Position numbers and translations under genes: made by a program | NCBI RefSeq assembly: GCF_001039355.2 | Contig: NW_019775810.1 | Span: forward strand, 87,342 to 151,341 | Source: Lingula anatina | Lineage: Eukaryota; Brachiopoda; Lingulata; Lingulida; Lingulidae | Reading direction: 5' to 3' | Length of the DNA: 64,000 bases | The notes under the pieces: model-generated | What the model was told of the DNA's origin: nothing | Seen by the model: the letters and a program-made list of their open reading frames with translations, nothing else | Database searches by the model: none | In this document: one piece after another, positions 48,476 through 61,161 of the stretch | How positions within the stretch are numbered: position 1 is the stretch's first letter | Layout of the letters: each line of letters begins with the position of its first letter

Positions 48476-48571
48476 ATTATCTTAAAAGAATCAACAAAGC
48501 ACAACAAAGCGATCCAAACACACATGGACCGCACACACGCAAAAGTAACAGTTGGTTTAGGTAGATGGCGC
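48476..48571 (-). promoter_or_regulatory. RBP-A 5'-UTR exon and promoter motif
   Basis: Minus-strand donor AT|GTAAGTAC at 48475/48476 ends a non-coding first exon. GGTAGATGGCGC (plus strand) at 48560-48571 lies 84 bp above that edge. The same 12-mer lies at matching places for RBP-B and RBP-C. Confidence 0.7.
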
Positions 48572-49180
48572 GCTGAAGCTACGCTACGCAACTCTAGAGG
48601 TCGGGGTTGAACAGCGGGATCCAAGAGAAGCCAATACAAAGGTGCACATACTACACTTTAAACAAGTCATTAAACGAGCTCACTTACATGTAACGCGTGA
48701 AATAAATTACCTTGTATAAGCCGCAATCAAATAAGAGTGTTATAATCATAAGTGCCATTTATTAAAACGCAAGCTATCACAGATCATTTCAAGCCAAGCA
48801 GGATCTTTCTCAAAAGGACAAGTCAAACAAGTTAATGGTTGTACTTAAAATTTTTTTTTTCAAAATTGTCACTTTAAAAGTTCTTGCAGTAAAGATTTAT
48901 CAAACTTTGTATTTAAACTATGAGAAAACAATGAAATGTGTCCATTCGAACATAATAATTACATCTAAAACTACAGACAGTGAATGTACCATTTTGATAC
49001 AGAGTGCATTGCACTAAATCATCTCACAATCAAAATGGCACAATTCATATTTCAGTCAACTTCAAGACGTGATGACATGAAATTATTTTGTTGACAAATT
49101 AATTAACTGTCTCTCAATTCCACTTCATGAAATACACTCATAATATAGATAATCAACAAACTTGAAAGCATTAAAATTAT
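48572..49180. other. Intergenic between RBP-A promoter and RBP-B 3' end
   Basis: AT-rich, no gene, repeat or structured element recognised. Confidence 0.55.
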
Positions 49181-49189
49181 CATCATCCA

Positions 49190-50360
49190 TTTATTTATAA
49201 AAAGAAGTTCCACAAATACATTTTATGTTGCCACGGTCTCATCTTTGTGAAAAAGGAAAAAAATACCTTTGCAAGTATGGAAAATATAGCCTCTAGATTA
49301 GTGAAATCTTTAATTTTAACTTTTGTTAACTTATAAATGTTGTAGTGTTCAATAAGAATGTTACTGAAAGCTGTGAAATTCAACACAACTGACAACATGT
49401 ACAACAAGCCAAAAATAAATAAAACTTCTTCTCAAGGGAGGTCTATGCACAAGGTCTCTCTATACATTCAATGTTAAATTCTCAAAATAATGGTCCTTTT
49501 AAAACTGTTCTTTATCTGCTCTCCAGTTTGTCACATTTACAAGTCACTATGTACAAAACACTATCAATGCCAGCAAAGTGGAGAAAAACCAGCTGCTGGA
49601 CTCGAATACACTTTGATCTTTCAGCAACAAAATTTTTGCGCACTGTCACTAGCACTACCTTATACATAATAAAAGGTCAGTCTTTTAACAATTTAAAGTT
49701 GAAGTAGGTGAATCAGAAACTGACTAGTCTGTTAGTTGTGTTCAATAATAATTTTTTTTCTTTTAAAATGAGTAATAATAGACTTGTATAATCAGACTAG
49801 ATGCATTGCAGGAAGTCGAGGTGTCCTATGGCACGCTTTACATCCAAAATGTGCCTCTAAATGCCGACCAAGGTCTTAAGTTGCTGCAGTTGGTATATCG
49901 CCCACTGTGGTGAAAATACTATCTTCTTGTTGACAACACCTTTAACCGAGGAGTCCGACTAAAACTGTAAAATAGAATTTTTAATTTTTTTAGTGAACGA
50001 GGAGAAAAGAAAATCACAATATATTCCTGTACAAAAAAGTAAACAAACATATCAACAATTGATTTAAAAAATCAAACATACAAGCCACATGAGTGGAAAA
50101 TAACCTGAAAATAACCTGAAAAACACATAAACATAATGCTGTAGCTAGAACTTATCTTTTCACCCTGTTGCAAAGAAAATGGCCTTATAAAGACAAACAA
50201 GTAAATAAATTCACGCCATAACCAAAAGACCTGTACAATGATGTCTGTGTTCCATATTTAGTAAGCCATCAAGTCCGAGACACAGTTAATCAAAATTTGT
50301 CTGCATTTCCTTTCAGTAACAAGTCGCACTCGTACAAGTAAAGCTTTGTATACTTACAAT
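49190..50360 (-). other. RBP-B 3' UTR with an intron just after the stop
   Basis: The coding exon ends at 50358, three bases past the TAA (50361-50363), with donor GTAAGTATAC. An acceptor TTTTACAG lies above 49964, and the 3' UTR continues to a minus-strand AATAAA (plus TTTATT, 49190-49195). The stop lies too near the junction to be expected to trigger nonsense-mediated decay. Confidence 0.65.
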
Positions 50361-51105
50361 TTAAAAACCTCCGCTATATCCGCCACTACGTCCGCCTCCA
50401 TATCCACTGTCATTGTAACCACTGTCACCATATCCACCGCCTCCACTTCCGTAGCCACCACCACCACTTCCGTAGCTGCCACCACCGCTTCCATAACTGC
50501 CGCCACCCCTTCCATAGCCGCCACTACCATAGCCACTGCCTCCGTAGTTGCCTCCGCCAAATCCGCCGCCATCACGTCTCCCTCCATAACCACCTCCTCT
50601 CCCACCGCGGAAGCCACCGCCTCTGCCCCTGAAATTATGAAAATACTAATCACATTTCTGTTGTCAACAAAAAATGTAAACACAGTGACTTGACTATCAA
50701 AGCATCCAGTGTAACTATGTAGTCCTTATATGATAATGATACTTCAGAATAAAAAGAACCACCAAGTGACATATGAAAGTGAGTTTTCTACCAGCACTCA
50801 CTAATTTAAAAACAAAAATGCTCTTACATCTGGCTTGCTGAGAAGTGCTCAACCAGAGCACTGATAATAAATTGCTGGGATAAAGTCTATTCTCAGCGAG
50901 CCCAGATGTGCAACCACAATCATTAGTATTAGAAGTAGACTATCTCAACAATGAATAGGATAAATTTTATGTTGTAATCTGAAACAAGGATGAAATGACA
51001 AACCACCTACCCTCGGTATCCTCCTCCCTCTTTGTTTTGTGCCGGGTTGACCTTTAGCGTTCTTCCTTCAAAATTCTTAAAAAAGACGAAAACGAGTAAC
51101 TAAGT

Positions 51106-51200
<95 letters not shown>

Positions 51201-51815
51201 GCTAATACATTCAATTTTTATGTTTCTTTGACTTGTGGCCCTGGTGGACTGTGTCCACCTCTTCAACCTGCCTTTATGTATGTATTTTGTACTTTAAAAA
51301 TGTGGTCCATCAATGTTATACATTTTGATCAGTGTTGTTACAAGTGGTCAAGCTTGTCCTCTTACCTGACCATCCATTCCTGAAATGGCTTTCTGACAGT
51401 CCTCCTGGTTTTCAAACTCAACAAAGGCGTATCCCCTCGAACGGCCAGTCTCTCGGTCGGTGATCACCTTGGCTGAAATCAAATATGCAAATCACCGAGA
51501 ATTTAACAGGTTGTTTTCAATTCAATCAATAAATAGCAAACTCCTTTCTTTAATCTGTATGCAGCATTTGATAAGCACACTCACAAAGTAAATAAATAAG
51601 ACTCAATAACAAAACTTATACCAAAATAACCAAAAAGTGCTGAACTCTGACACATTCTTTTCCTTATAAGGTTTTCTTTCAACATTAGAGCAAACAATGG
51701 GATAATAAATATTACCAGATCTGACACAGCCATAGTTTGAGAACTCTTCCTCTAATCTTCTGTCGTCTACATCGTAGCTCAAATTTCCAACATAGACCTT
51801 GCTTGAATCTACCAT
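50361..51815 (-). CDS. RBP-B: one-RRM glycine/tyrosine-rich RNA-binding protein
   Basis: Exons, high to low: 51716-51815 (exon from 51839), 51366-51472, 51011-51075, 50361-50628 (179 aa). RRM with RNP2 VYVGNL (7-12) and RNP1 RGYAFVEF (46-53). The loop DRETGRSRGY is typical of CIRBP/RBM3 and SR-like RRMs. The tail has GGRGGGYGG, SYGSGGG and SGYGSGG repeats and ends RSGGYSGGF. The first three introns share phases 1, 0, 2 with RBP-A and RBP-C. The RRM is the closest of the set to CIRBP/RBM3 by eye. Intron 2 contains a long (TA)n and intron 3 a structured foldback. A 53-bp piece of exon 2 recurs in the 5'-UTR intron. Confidence 0.93.
50827..50908. other. Nested stem-loop in RBP-B intron 3
   Basis: Outer stem CATCTGGCTTGCTGAGA (50827-50843) pairs with TCTCAGCGAGCCCAGATG (50891-50908). 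Inside, AGTGCTC (50844-50850) pairs perfectly with GAGCACT (50856-50862) across a 5-base loop. A compact two-stem fold in either transcript orientation. It could be a small MITE or an intronic RNA structure. Confidence 0.6.
51108..51194. repeat. (TA)n microsatellite in RBP-B intron 2
   Basis: More than 40 uninterrupted TA units between exons 51011-51075 and 51366-51472. Confidence 0.98.
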
Positions 51816-52043
51816 TTTAACGGTAGATGTCAGAAATGGCTGAAAATAACAAAAAACGTCTGTTGAGTTTTTTATGGGTTAAATGCATGTTTTAAGACCT
51901 AATAAAAACCTTCATTTCTCAGGTGTTTTTGCACTTTTCATAATTATCCTCAAATTCTCAATGATAACCTTATTCATTTTTCCCCAATTATTCTGTGAAA
52001 TTTGACATTATTTTCTACTAGAGTCAAGGTTTCCAGTCAGTTA

Positions 52044-52045
<2 letters not shown>

Positions 52046-52129
<84 letters not shown>
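52046..52129. repeat. (CA)n microsatellite in the RBP-B 5'-UTR intron
   Basis: About 41 uninterrupted CA units. Confidence 0.98.
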
Positions 52130-52131
<2 letters not shown>

Positions 52132-52285
52132 TGTCTTTGCAAAACTGAAGATCCTATTAACTGATGAAAGTATGGTAATTATTCCATCTTTTCAAAGGGG
52201 GCAAAATGTAAATTTTACAGACCCTGTATTTTTCGGTCATAATTTCTTAATCTTTGTGAATTCCTACTGAATTCAAATTCAAACT

Positions 52286-52338
52286 CTGGTTTTCAAACTC
52301 AACAAAGGCCTATCCCCTCGAACAGCCAGTCTCTCGGT
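52286..52338 (-). pseudogene. 53-bp fragment of RBP-B exon 2 inside its own 5'-UTR intron
   Basis: Identical to 51405-51457 except for two bases (881-bp offset). It covers the codons around RNP1 (ETGRSRGYAFVEFENQ) without either splice site, so it is a dead partial copy. Confidence 0.9.
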
Positions 52339-53647
52339 AGCAATAAATTTAAAAAGCTGGCTGCTCTTTAGTTCTACTCTATGCAGGAAAAGCACCACAA
52401 ATACTGTACAGAAATACACTTTTTTTTTTCAATCATAAAATGATGTTTCTGAAAGTTTGATAATTTTTGTCCACTGAAAAGATTGAGTAATTACTGTATA
52501 TAGATCAGGATTGTCAACAGTGTGTCATTATTCTGCTGATATTGTAATCTGACCATTTAATTTTTTTTCTCTTTTTTTAACTTGGGGGGGGGGGGGGGGG
52601 GGGGGGGCAGCATTTATTTTTGATTTGCCTGTAACACTTGGTAGTTAAATAGAACTGTTTACTATATACTGTATGTACTATGCTATGTATTTGTGTACTA
52701 TATGTCAAGCTGCATATCGCTATGCACATGAATATGAACAATAAAATACTGCCTGGTGCATTGTCTCAGGACCTTCATCATGGCTCGTCTTATTTATTCA
52801 GTGCCTGCTTCCTAATTTTGAAACAGTTTGTTGCCATCAAAAACCAGAAAAAAAAAATCTGATGGATGGCAAGAAAATTGATTAACAATCTTATTTAGAA
52901 AACTAGTGAAACAAAATAGTGGCCCACTCCATATCATCATTCTCTTGTTGCAAATTTTTCCTTAAAACAGTAATTTTCAAAGAGTGTATATGTTTATCAT
53001 AAATTTATTTACTGAAATAGTCACAAAACAGTCAATGGACCATTTGAGAAACTGCAGTTTTTTCCGTACACCCTAATTTTAGTGAGTAAATAAAGTACTG
53101 ATATCATACACAAGATGTAATTTACTATCATTAAGCTGGGCAAACAAACTGTGAATTAAAACACCCATAATCATTAACTTCTATCTTCTATATACGTATA
53201 TCAAATCAATCAATGAATAAAATTTTAGCTAAAGTTTTAGTTCCACACTCCTCTAAACACGATCCTTTCCAATCCCAGACAACGGTCCCCCCAGACAAAG
53301 AAGAATTTGGGCGCTAAATATGGAGTCAATAAAATTAAGTTATACTTCTCATTTGGTAAATCCATATAAACGATATATAAGAACAAACTATCCATACTTG
53401 TTAAAAGAAACCCAAAGTTTCCGGAAAGTGGAATAAAATAAAGGGATATGTCTGAAGTTTTACTAAATTTTGGTCCCCATTGTTGAACGTAGGGCTTAGC
53501 CGAAGACGGCAGAAAATTTGTCGGCATCATTTCAAAACGGTCTAAATGCGTGCTTTATCCTACATGTGAAAGCAAAATATATGAAAACTTAAACTTTGTA
53601 ATCGACTTAAACTTATTTTCTATAGAATATGCAATATATTTACTTAC

Positions 53648-53772
53648 AATTTCTGTTTTGAAACGACAAAGAGCGTTTACCGGTACGATCACCACATGGG
53701 CAGCATGCACAAGAGAGTGATGCCAACGGTAGATGGCGCGACATGAGAAAATCGGCACGAAAGGTGGCGCTG
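53648..53772 (-). promoter_or_regulatory. RBP-B 5'-UTR exon and promoter motifs
   Basis: Donor AATT|GTAAGTAAA at 53647/53648 ends the first exon. GGTAGATGGCGC at 53728-53739 lies 80 bp above it, and a second related site AAGGTGGCGCTG lies at 53761-53772. Both fit the CTCF core (AG-R-K-GGCRS). Confidence 0.7.
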
Positions 53773-54680
53773 AGAGTCAAGATAAAATCGCTAAAGTAGT
53801 AAACTGACAACTTGTCAATAAATAACAAATACATAAGTGCAATAAAGGCGCTGAGAAATAGACATAACACTGATTATTTTTTAATATAAAATATGCTTTA
53901 AAGAGGCAAATTAACTTTACTAGAAAGTTGATCATCGCAAGTTTAGAATATTCTCACATCAGTTTCAGTCAGGAATTAAATTTTTTGCTAGTCGAAGCAC
54001 ACAGTACCCCTTTCATCAAAATAATGAAAAATTAATAGAAAGGCCCATTTTAAAGAACGTGCTTAACATCAGTTTCAATCTTATTTGTACTGAGTTTGGG
54101 TTTTTAATACTTCAAGATTCAGATATCAGTTACTAGACCCTGCCCAGTTTGAGGTCCTTTTCATGGTAATTCAAATATTCTTTTCACGAAGTGTCACCTT
54201 TACTGAAATCACCATGTCTTTACTTCCACCGAAATCCCTATCATTTTAAAATCAAACAAAAGTAAAATTGATTTTCAAACAATTATTGCATAAAAAAATG
54301 AAGAACAGCATAAAGCTCCCAAATGTTTATTTCAATAAAAGAAAGACTCACAATTACACCAAGTTTGTTGACTTGATTATGGAAATGACTATCAAAACAC
54401 TGACATACCAAAGAAGGCAAGAGACAATGACTTTGCTACCCTTTCTTTATAAACACTTATCACACATGAAAAATGAATGTACCAATATCAACTAAAGACT
54501 GCAAAATAATCATAATAATACTAAAACAATCCTTAAATATAAAACTTGGAAGTATAATACAACTACCAAAAGAGTGAACAGCTTACTTTTCATTGTGATA
54601 CAGATATTATACACACTTTCAAAGAACCATTCTTTGTGACTTGTTATACATTCATATACAAAACTATACACTCATTGTCT
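53773..54680. other. Intergenic between RBP-B promoter and RBP-C 3' end
   Basis: AT-rich unique sequence, no gene or repeat recognised. The short frames here have no family resemblance. Confidence 0.5.
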
Positions 54681-54686
54681 CGCATC

Positions 54687-55703
54687 TTATAGATTTTTAT
54701 TATACTTTGCATTCAAGCTACAGTTATGTACAAAATATAAATGTCAGAACATCAGTCCAACTGCTGGAGTTATCCAAGTAACTTGCTTGATACAAAGCAA
54801 CTTTAAAATATTGGACAACCCTCAGTGATCTATGAATGTACAAAAACTGATAAACAAAATAAAAGGACCACATGAAGTCGAGTCAACATTTCAATACTTC
54901 AGTCCACAGGCAAGTTCATTTCACATACTTTTTTTTTGTCTTGGGAGTCAATTTCATATGTTATTGTTCAAAGGACTGCACTTACAATTTCAACTGTGTA
55001 AAACCAAAGCATTTTTCCATAGCAATGCTCACGAGCAACACTTTTATCTGCAGGTAAAAAGGCATGGAATGCATGTAACCATTCACTCGGATAGAGTGGT
55101 CTTGAGGATGCCAAAATAAATTTGGGGTGGGGGGGGTGGGGGTGGTGCTGAATCAGTTCCTTTGAGATATACAGAAGTCTAAAAAAGTCACCAATGTTGT
55201 TAAGCAATCCATTCCCACTCTATGAAGGAGATATAAAACACGTTTTCAGCACTAGATTTCTGATGGACTCCTCTGGCTGAACCAAGTCAAGAGTTTCACC
55301 AAAGAAATGCAACAGAACACAGTTTCCCCCCTGTAGATACTAACCCAAGTATAGGTCTTCCATGCTGATAGAGGACTTGGGCAAATAAAAACTTTTAAAG
55401 GTGCAAAACGTCACAAAAGCACTCTGCAATCTGTGACGGCAAATGGTGGCGTGAGTAACTCTTTGACACTTGTGAAAATGAGTCTGCATTTGGACGACGA
55501 AGACTGTGAACAGCACTTAGAGATGGCACCCCTCTGTCTCATCTCATAGTTAAACAATGCTGTCTAAGAAAGTTGAAGGAAAAATACTCTTGGAAACTAA
55601 ATTGTTCATGTATGACACCTGCAGTAAAGGTGCATAACTCAGTGTAAAGAGATGTTCTTTTTTACTCCTCTATTCTTCTTACACTGGAAATCACTGAACT
55701 GAG
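54687..55703 (-). other. RBP-C 3' UTR (probable)
   Basis: It follows the TAG at 55704-55706. A minus-strand AATAAA (plus TTTATT) near 54687-54692 could end it. It contains a G-rich stretch at 55120-55145 (plus strand) and no coding signal. Confidence 0.5.
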
Positions 55704-58700
55704 CTAGTACTGAAATGATACAAAAGTAAATCAAATTATAAACATATTCACATGGTTAAATGGTGACGGAGGCATAACTGAATGGGGCCTAAGACATGAT
55801 TAAATGGTGTAAATGACTGAACGTCTTTTAGTACAGGACCACCTTGAGAGGCATGATTGAATGAAGACTAAGACATGATTAAATGGTGTTTATGACTTAA
55901 TGTCTTTAAAGTTCAGGACCACCTTGAGTTAATGTGGCAAAGGAAACCAAAGGGCCTCATGGAAACACTATATACTTTTTATTATCATTATTTCTGAAAC
56001 CATAATTCAAAGAATGCCGTATGACAAGCACTTACAGGTTTGTTCCGACTGGATCCACCATATCTCTGAAAGTGAAGAGAATCAAAAATGTTTACAAAAT
56101 AACACAAGGTAAAATTGGATGTTTATATGTTGCTTTGTAGAAACAGCTTCAATGCCACTGACAGTTAATCATAAATCATTTTTCTTTTATAATACATACA
56201 GCTCCTCAAATAAATAATTAATCAATTATCATTCAAAAGAGTAACGATACAATGGTAAATGATCAATTACCTGGAAATCAAAACAACTAAATCAAACAGA
56301 CAGGAAATCATTTACTATAAACTTACATCTCTGCCATAGCCGCCGCCCCCGCTGCCATATCCGCCTCCACTGTATCCTCCACCACCGCCGCCACTGTATC
56401 CGCCACCACTTCGTCCACCATAGCCACCGCCACCACTCCTGTCGCCATAGCCACCACCCCTGTCGTTGTAGCTGCCTCTGTCGCCATAGCCTCTGTCATA
56501 ACCACCCCCACCATAGCTGCCACCACCACGACCTCTGTATCCTCCGCCACCGCCTCCACGAAATCTGAAGAGATACAAGTGTGATAAAAATGTGTGAAGA
56601 AAAAAACCAATTTGTCAGACTCGACTGGTGCTTGACATTTTTCCTTCTTTTGTTTTATCAGGAATGGGTCACTGTCAATATTTAAAATACAAAATTAAGA
56701 AATTAAATAAATTAAATACAGTTTTATAAGCAATCCTTAAAACACCAAATCAGAATATCAGAAATACTCCATAACTTATTTGATTTTATTTACTCTTTAT
56801 CACTGCTATTCTTACAATGTTCAATCTAATGTTTGCTATCTTCAGAAAACTTACCTTCCACCGCTGCGGCCACCGCCGCGGCGATCCCCGCTAGATTTCA
56901 CGGCATAGGCAACTTTGATCTGTCTGCCATCTAGGGTCTTAAAAAAAAGTTTTTACATCAAAAATTGCATGACTGTTTGATACCAATGTATCCCAGTTAC
57001 TTTAAACTTAAACACACCCAGAAGGGTCTTCAATTTATACTTCTTACTCCAGCTACTTTGCACTTTCATTATAAATTAATTGGAGTTTACAATATAAACA
57101 CATAATGCAAATCTAGTGAGATGATAATAATGATATATCTGTTATCATCTTCATACTAAAAGCTTGGCTTAATGCACCAAAGGATAATGTGTCTCTCCAT
57201 CATATCCTTTAAATATAAAGAAATTCCGCAAAGTTACAGCATTGAAGCCTTTTTATGGCTGAATGATTGGTTAATTTTTTGTTTTTTTGGCATGTGGACT
57301 TAACTCAAGTTGTGTAAGAAAATTGTAAAAGTAATTTACATGCGTCACAGAAATGTACACAGCTGCACTTTTAGGCATCTTAAAATATATACATCAATAC
57401 TGACAGCTTAATTTTCAGTAACATTTGGATTAAATACAGTTAGCATTCTGGGCTTAAAAGTGTGGTTCGTATTATACTCACGGCTCCATCCATAGCCTTA
57501 ATGGCCTCTGCACAGTCAGCAGGGTCGGCATACGTGACAAACCCATAGCCTCTGGACTTCTGGAATTCTCTGTCCCTGATCACCAAAACTGAAAGCAGAA
57601 ATGGAAAAATAAACATGGGCTCAGATAGTAACCGCACTGAGGGTAAAGATCAACTTTGAAAGTATTGTGGAAGATTGGGGGTTTATACATTTCGCTTGGG
57701 TCTTGCATTTTCTTTTTGCTACCCCCCCCCCCCAATTTTTTTTCTTTCTTTTTTGCTAACTTACTTCATTAAAAAAAAAAACGCCTAACCCAAGCTTAAT
57801 TATATCCCCACACCCATAACTTTCAAAGTTTTACACGTCGATGAAAGAACAAAACTGAAAATTTTCACATTTCTAAGGAAACCTGCACATGAAGTCTTTG
57901 GGAGGCCAAAATACAATGAGATCCTGTCACNATAACTTTCAAAGTTTTACACGTCGATGAAAGAACAAAACTGAAAATTTTCACATTTCTAAGGAAACCT
58001 GCACATGAAGTCTTTGGGAGGCCAAAATACAATGAGATCCTGTCACTTCTCCAGTGGGCAACTGTGGCATTCTGAACTACTCACCCAAGAAAAATAACCC
58101 AGCATCATTGCACAGATAAATCAACTGTGCACCTACTCAAACAAAGGTCTCTACATCTCTTTGTGTGTTGTGTGTAGGATTGAAACAGTATAAAATGGAC
58201 CCAGGGATCCTCTCGACCTCTGCACATGAAAAGCTTAGTAATGAACAAAAGAACAATACCACAGGCAGATGATTCTGATGTATTTGTTTTCTACATGTCC
58301 TCCTAGATGACATCTGGGGATTAGATGGAAGCTGCTTTTTTTAATACAGAAGAAAGTTTGCGACTGAATTCCTTTAAGAAAAAAGTGGTACTCTATTCAC
58401 TGGCATACTTAGGCAAAAGAAACAGTAATGCGATCCAGTACACGAGTGATCTGCCTTCCTTGCATGTGGTGGCATGGTGGTATGTTGTAATGCTCATGTA
58501 GATTCCATAAAATAAAGATGCCCACAGATAAGCGGAGGCGTATGGATATGTTTTGAAGGTTATGACTGGGAAACAATACCAAAATGCACATGGAGATCCA
58601 TTGTCACAGTCCAATGTCAATCCTATATCAGGTCAAAGAAGACAATTGCATTTTTTCCTCTTTCTATAAATATGCAAGAGGTAAAATCATAAGATGATAT

Positions 58701-59492
58701 TTTGGATAAAAAATCTTCAATATGTAATCGAGAATGACATGCAACAGGCTCCCTCGTGAAGATATAAATAAAGTCAACATGAATCAAGGCATTTTTCGTG
58801 GTTAGAAAACAAAACTGCTATGAGAATAATTCATGCAAACGGCCAATGCCATGTATCCTATAAGCACAAGTTGGGATCCAGAGACATTTTTTTTCCTTTT
58901 TGGCAAACACATGATTTCTCACTTCCTGTGTAAAATTTCATCGTTTTCCAGTAAATGATTGAACTGCACAGTGAAACATGTTCCTTGCTGATTTTGGAGA
59001 CATTATTCGGAGAGAAATAAGAGGAAATTAAGTCTCTGTCTGATCGCAACCTTTATGATCTCATGGACACCTGTAGCTATGGAGTAAGTGCTTGAATTTT
59101 TTTCAAAATATTTCAGCAAAATATGGAATGTACAAATACTCAGATTCAATTCAGAGACCTACTTTCAAACACCAAAGAAAGCAAATTTTGGGGGTCTGTA
59201 CAAAATGTTCGAAGAACAGTAAGAATTTGGATAAAATCATGACTTTTCTTTCTTTTTTTTTAAGAGAGAGAGACAAAACAGAGTCATCAAACTTGCTTCA
59301 ATCCTTTGAAATTCTATTGAAAAATGGAGCAATTTTTGCTTTTTCTAATAATATCTGTAGTAGATCTATACACCGCCATAGAATACCTTCAGCCACTCTT
59401 CCATAAAGTTTAAATTGCTCTTCAAGGGAGTTCTCGTCTGTATTATAGCTGAGACTCCCCACGTAGATCTTTCCGTCTTGGGACGAATCCAT
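55704..59492 (-). CDS. RBP-C: one-RRM glycine-rich RNA-binding protein
   Basis: Exons, high to low: 59387-59492, 57482-57588, 56855-56937, 56327-56564, 56036-56065, 55704-55709 (189 aa). RRM with RNP2 IYVGSL (9-14) and RNP1 RGYGFVTY (48-55). The tail is RGG/YGG-rich with GGGYGDRSGGGGYGG repeats and ends RYGGSSRNKPY. The first four intron phases equal those of RBP-A. The extra 30-nt exon 56036-56065 is specific to this copy. The last exon starts TAC TAG, so only the terminal Tyr is encoded there, as in RBP-D (TAT TAG). Intron 2 contains a 115-bp direct repeat around an N. Confidence 0.9.
57816..58046. repeat. 115-bp direct repeat flanking a single N
   Basis: 57816-57930 and 57932-58046 appear identical and abut the N at 57931. 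Almost certainly an unmerged contig overlap rather than biology. Confidence 0.9.
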
Positions 59493-60341
59493 TTTCCCCA
59501 GTAAGAGGCGATGTACTGTAGTGCAGTATCTATCAGTCCAAGAGAAATCTGGTGTTCAGAATCAAGAGAAGTCGGCAATTAAAAAGCATGGTTCATCATC
59601 ATCATAATCAATATTTGTTCATTTTCAATTCTGAGACACCAGAGCTATAGGACTGGGGAGGGGGGGGATACAAACCTTGTCGATCCAATGGAAAAGACCC
59701 TTTTTTTTCCTGTCAAAGATAATGGGCACTACATTGGCATTTACATCTGAGAGAATTCACTTTTCAAACATTCATGGTCTGGACTGAATTTTTTCCCAAT
59801 ATTTCGGGATATCTGTTTCAGGGATATTTCATAATTTTCACATTTTCCCACTCCCCAAATTTGTAATTAGGACTGTATTCATCATCCAATTGTGTCTAAG
59901 AAAAATTTATTGTATCCAGACCTTGTGGTTTTATCCAGCACAAATATCAGAATCTCCAGTCTCTAGATTAAAATGAATTGCCAACTGTCTGCACGTGGAT
60001 AGGGCCATTATTGTCTCGGTCTAAATACGCTGTTGCTTTTGTTCGCTGATAGCAACTCCTTTTACATAATCATCCCCTGTCTTCCCTATAACCAAAAACT
60101 TTTGCAAGAGAAAGAGCACAAATGATTTCAATTCTCTCCGAGTTTGCATTCAGTGCACGTTTTCAAATACAAGTGCGGCCATTTTGTTAATTTTCAGGAG
60201 CATCCGCCCTGCAAATTTCATTTCACTTTTTCAGTAAGTCAGCTGTCGCGACGTGCGCTAAACATAAACAAGTGCCCTTCATTAAACAGTTTTTGATCTG
60301 TCAAAAATAAGATCCCTCTAAAACTTGAGATTCATACTTAC

Positions 60342-60446
60342 AAAAATTAAAACAGAGACAAAGATTTCGGACCTTGTGCCTCGCCTTTGTCTTGCCGCAA
60401 GCTTTCTCGCACGTACGCCAACGGAGCATACGTCGGTAGATGGCGC
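60342..60446 (-). promoter_or_regulatory. RBP-C 5'-UTR exon and promoter motif
   Basis: Donor TTTTT|GTAAGTATG at 60341/60342 ends the first exon. GGTAGATGGCGC at 60435-60446 lies 93 bp above it, in the same orientation as the other two copies. Confidence 0.7.
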
Positions 60447-61098
60447 TTAATTAATTTCGGATAAAAAATAGGGGGAGCCCGTGTAGCTTGAAATGCAAGA
60501 CAAGCTAAAAACCAGTGAGGAATGTTGCTTCAGCAGCTTTCAGTTACTGGTTTTTAGCTTGGTATTTGTTATACACGTGTACGTTTCTTTTTTCTTTTTG
60601 GAAAATAAATCAAATCTTGTTGGGGATTTGGAGAACAGAGGGCACATGTTTCAAAGAATTTCAAGTCATGAACAAATTCAAGCAGCATGTTAGACCAAAC
60701 CCAAGAAATGAAAATAAGTTCACTTTATTTAAACCAGTTGAAAATAATATCAATTCTGCTTCTTTGGAAGTTAGACAAACAGTATACCAGTACATGGACA
60801 AATAACAATTATCATAAACTACAAATCATAAAAGATACACAAAGTTTATCCTCATTTCTAGTTTGTTTTTATAATTAATAAAAATGCTTTCTAATTTGAA
60901 CTATTAATGGAGTGTATTAGTACCTTATCATCAAAATAACAAATAATTACAATAATACAGAAAAATAATAAGAAAATATAGACTTTGAAATGTCACATGT
61001 TCCTCACATAAGTTATAATGTACCTTTTTTAGCACCCGTCACTTGGAAGTCATTAAGCAAATTCACTTGAAGAAAACAGTTCACAAGAATCCTTCAAA

Positions 61099-61161
<63 letters not shown>

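Noticed and set aside
53237-53530. 97-residue minus-strand frame in the RBP-B 5'-UTR intron
   Set aside because: No recognisable domain, no splice or promoter support. Likely chance.
61101-61159. A-run as the tail of a processed retrocopy
   Set aside because: No gene-like sequence or target duplication on either side. Left as a simple repeat.
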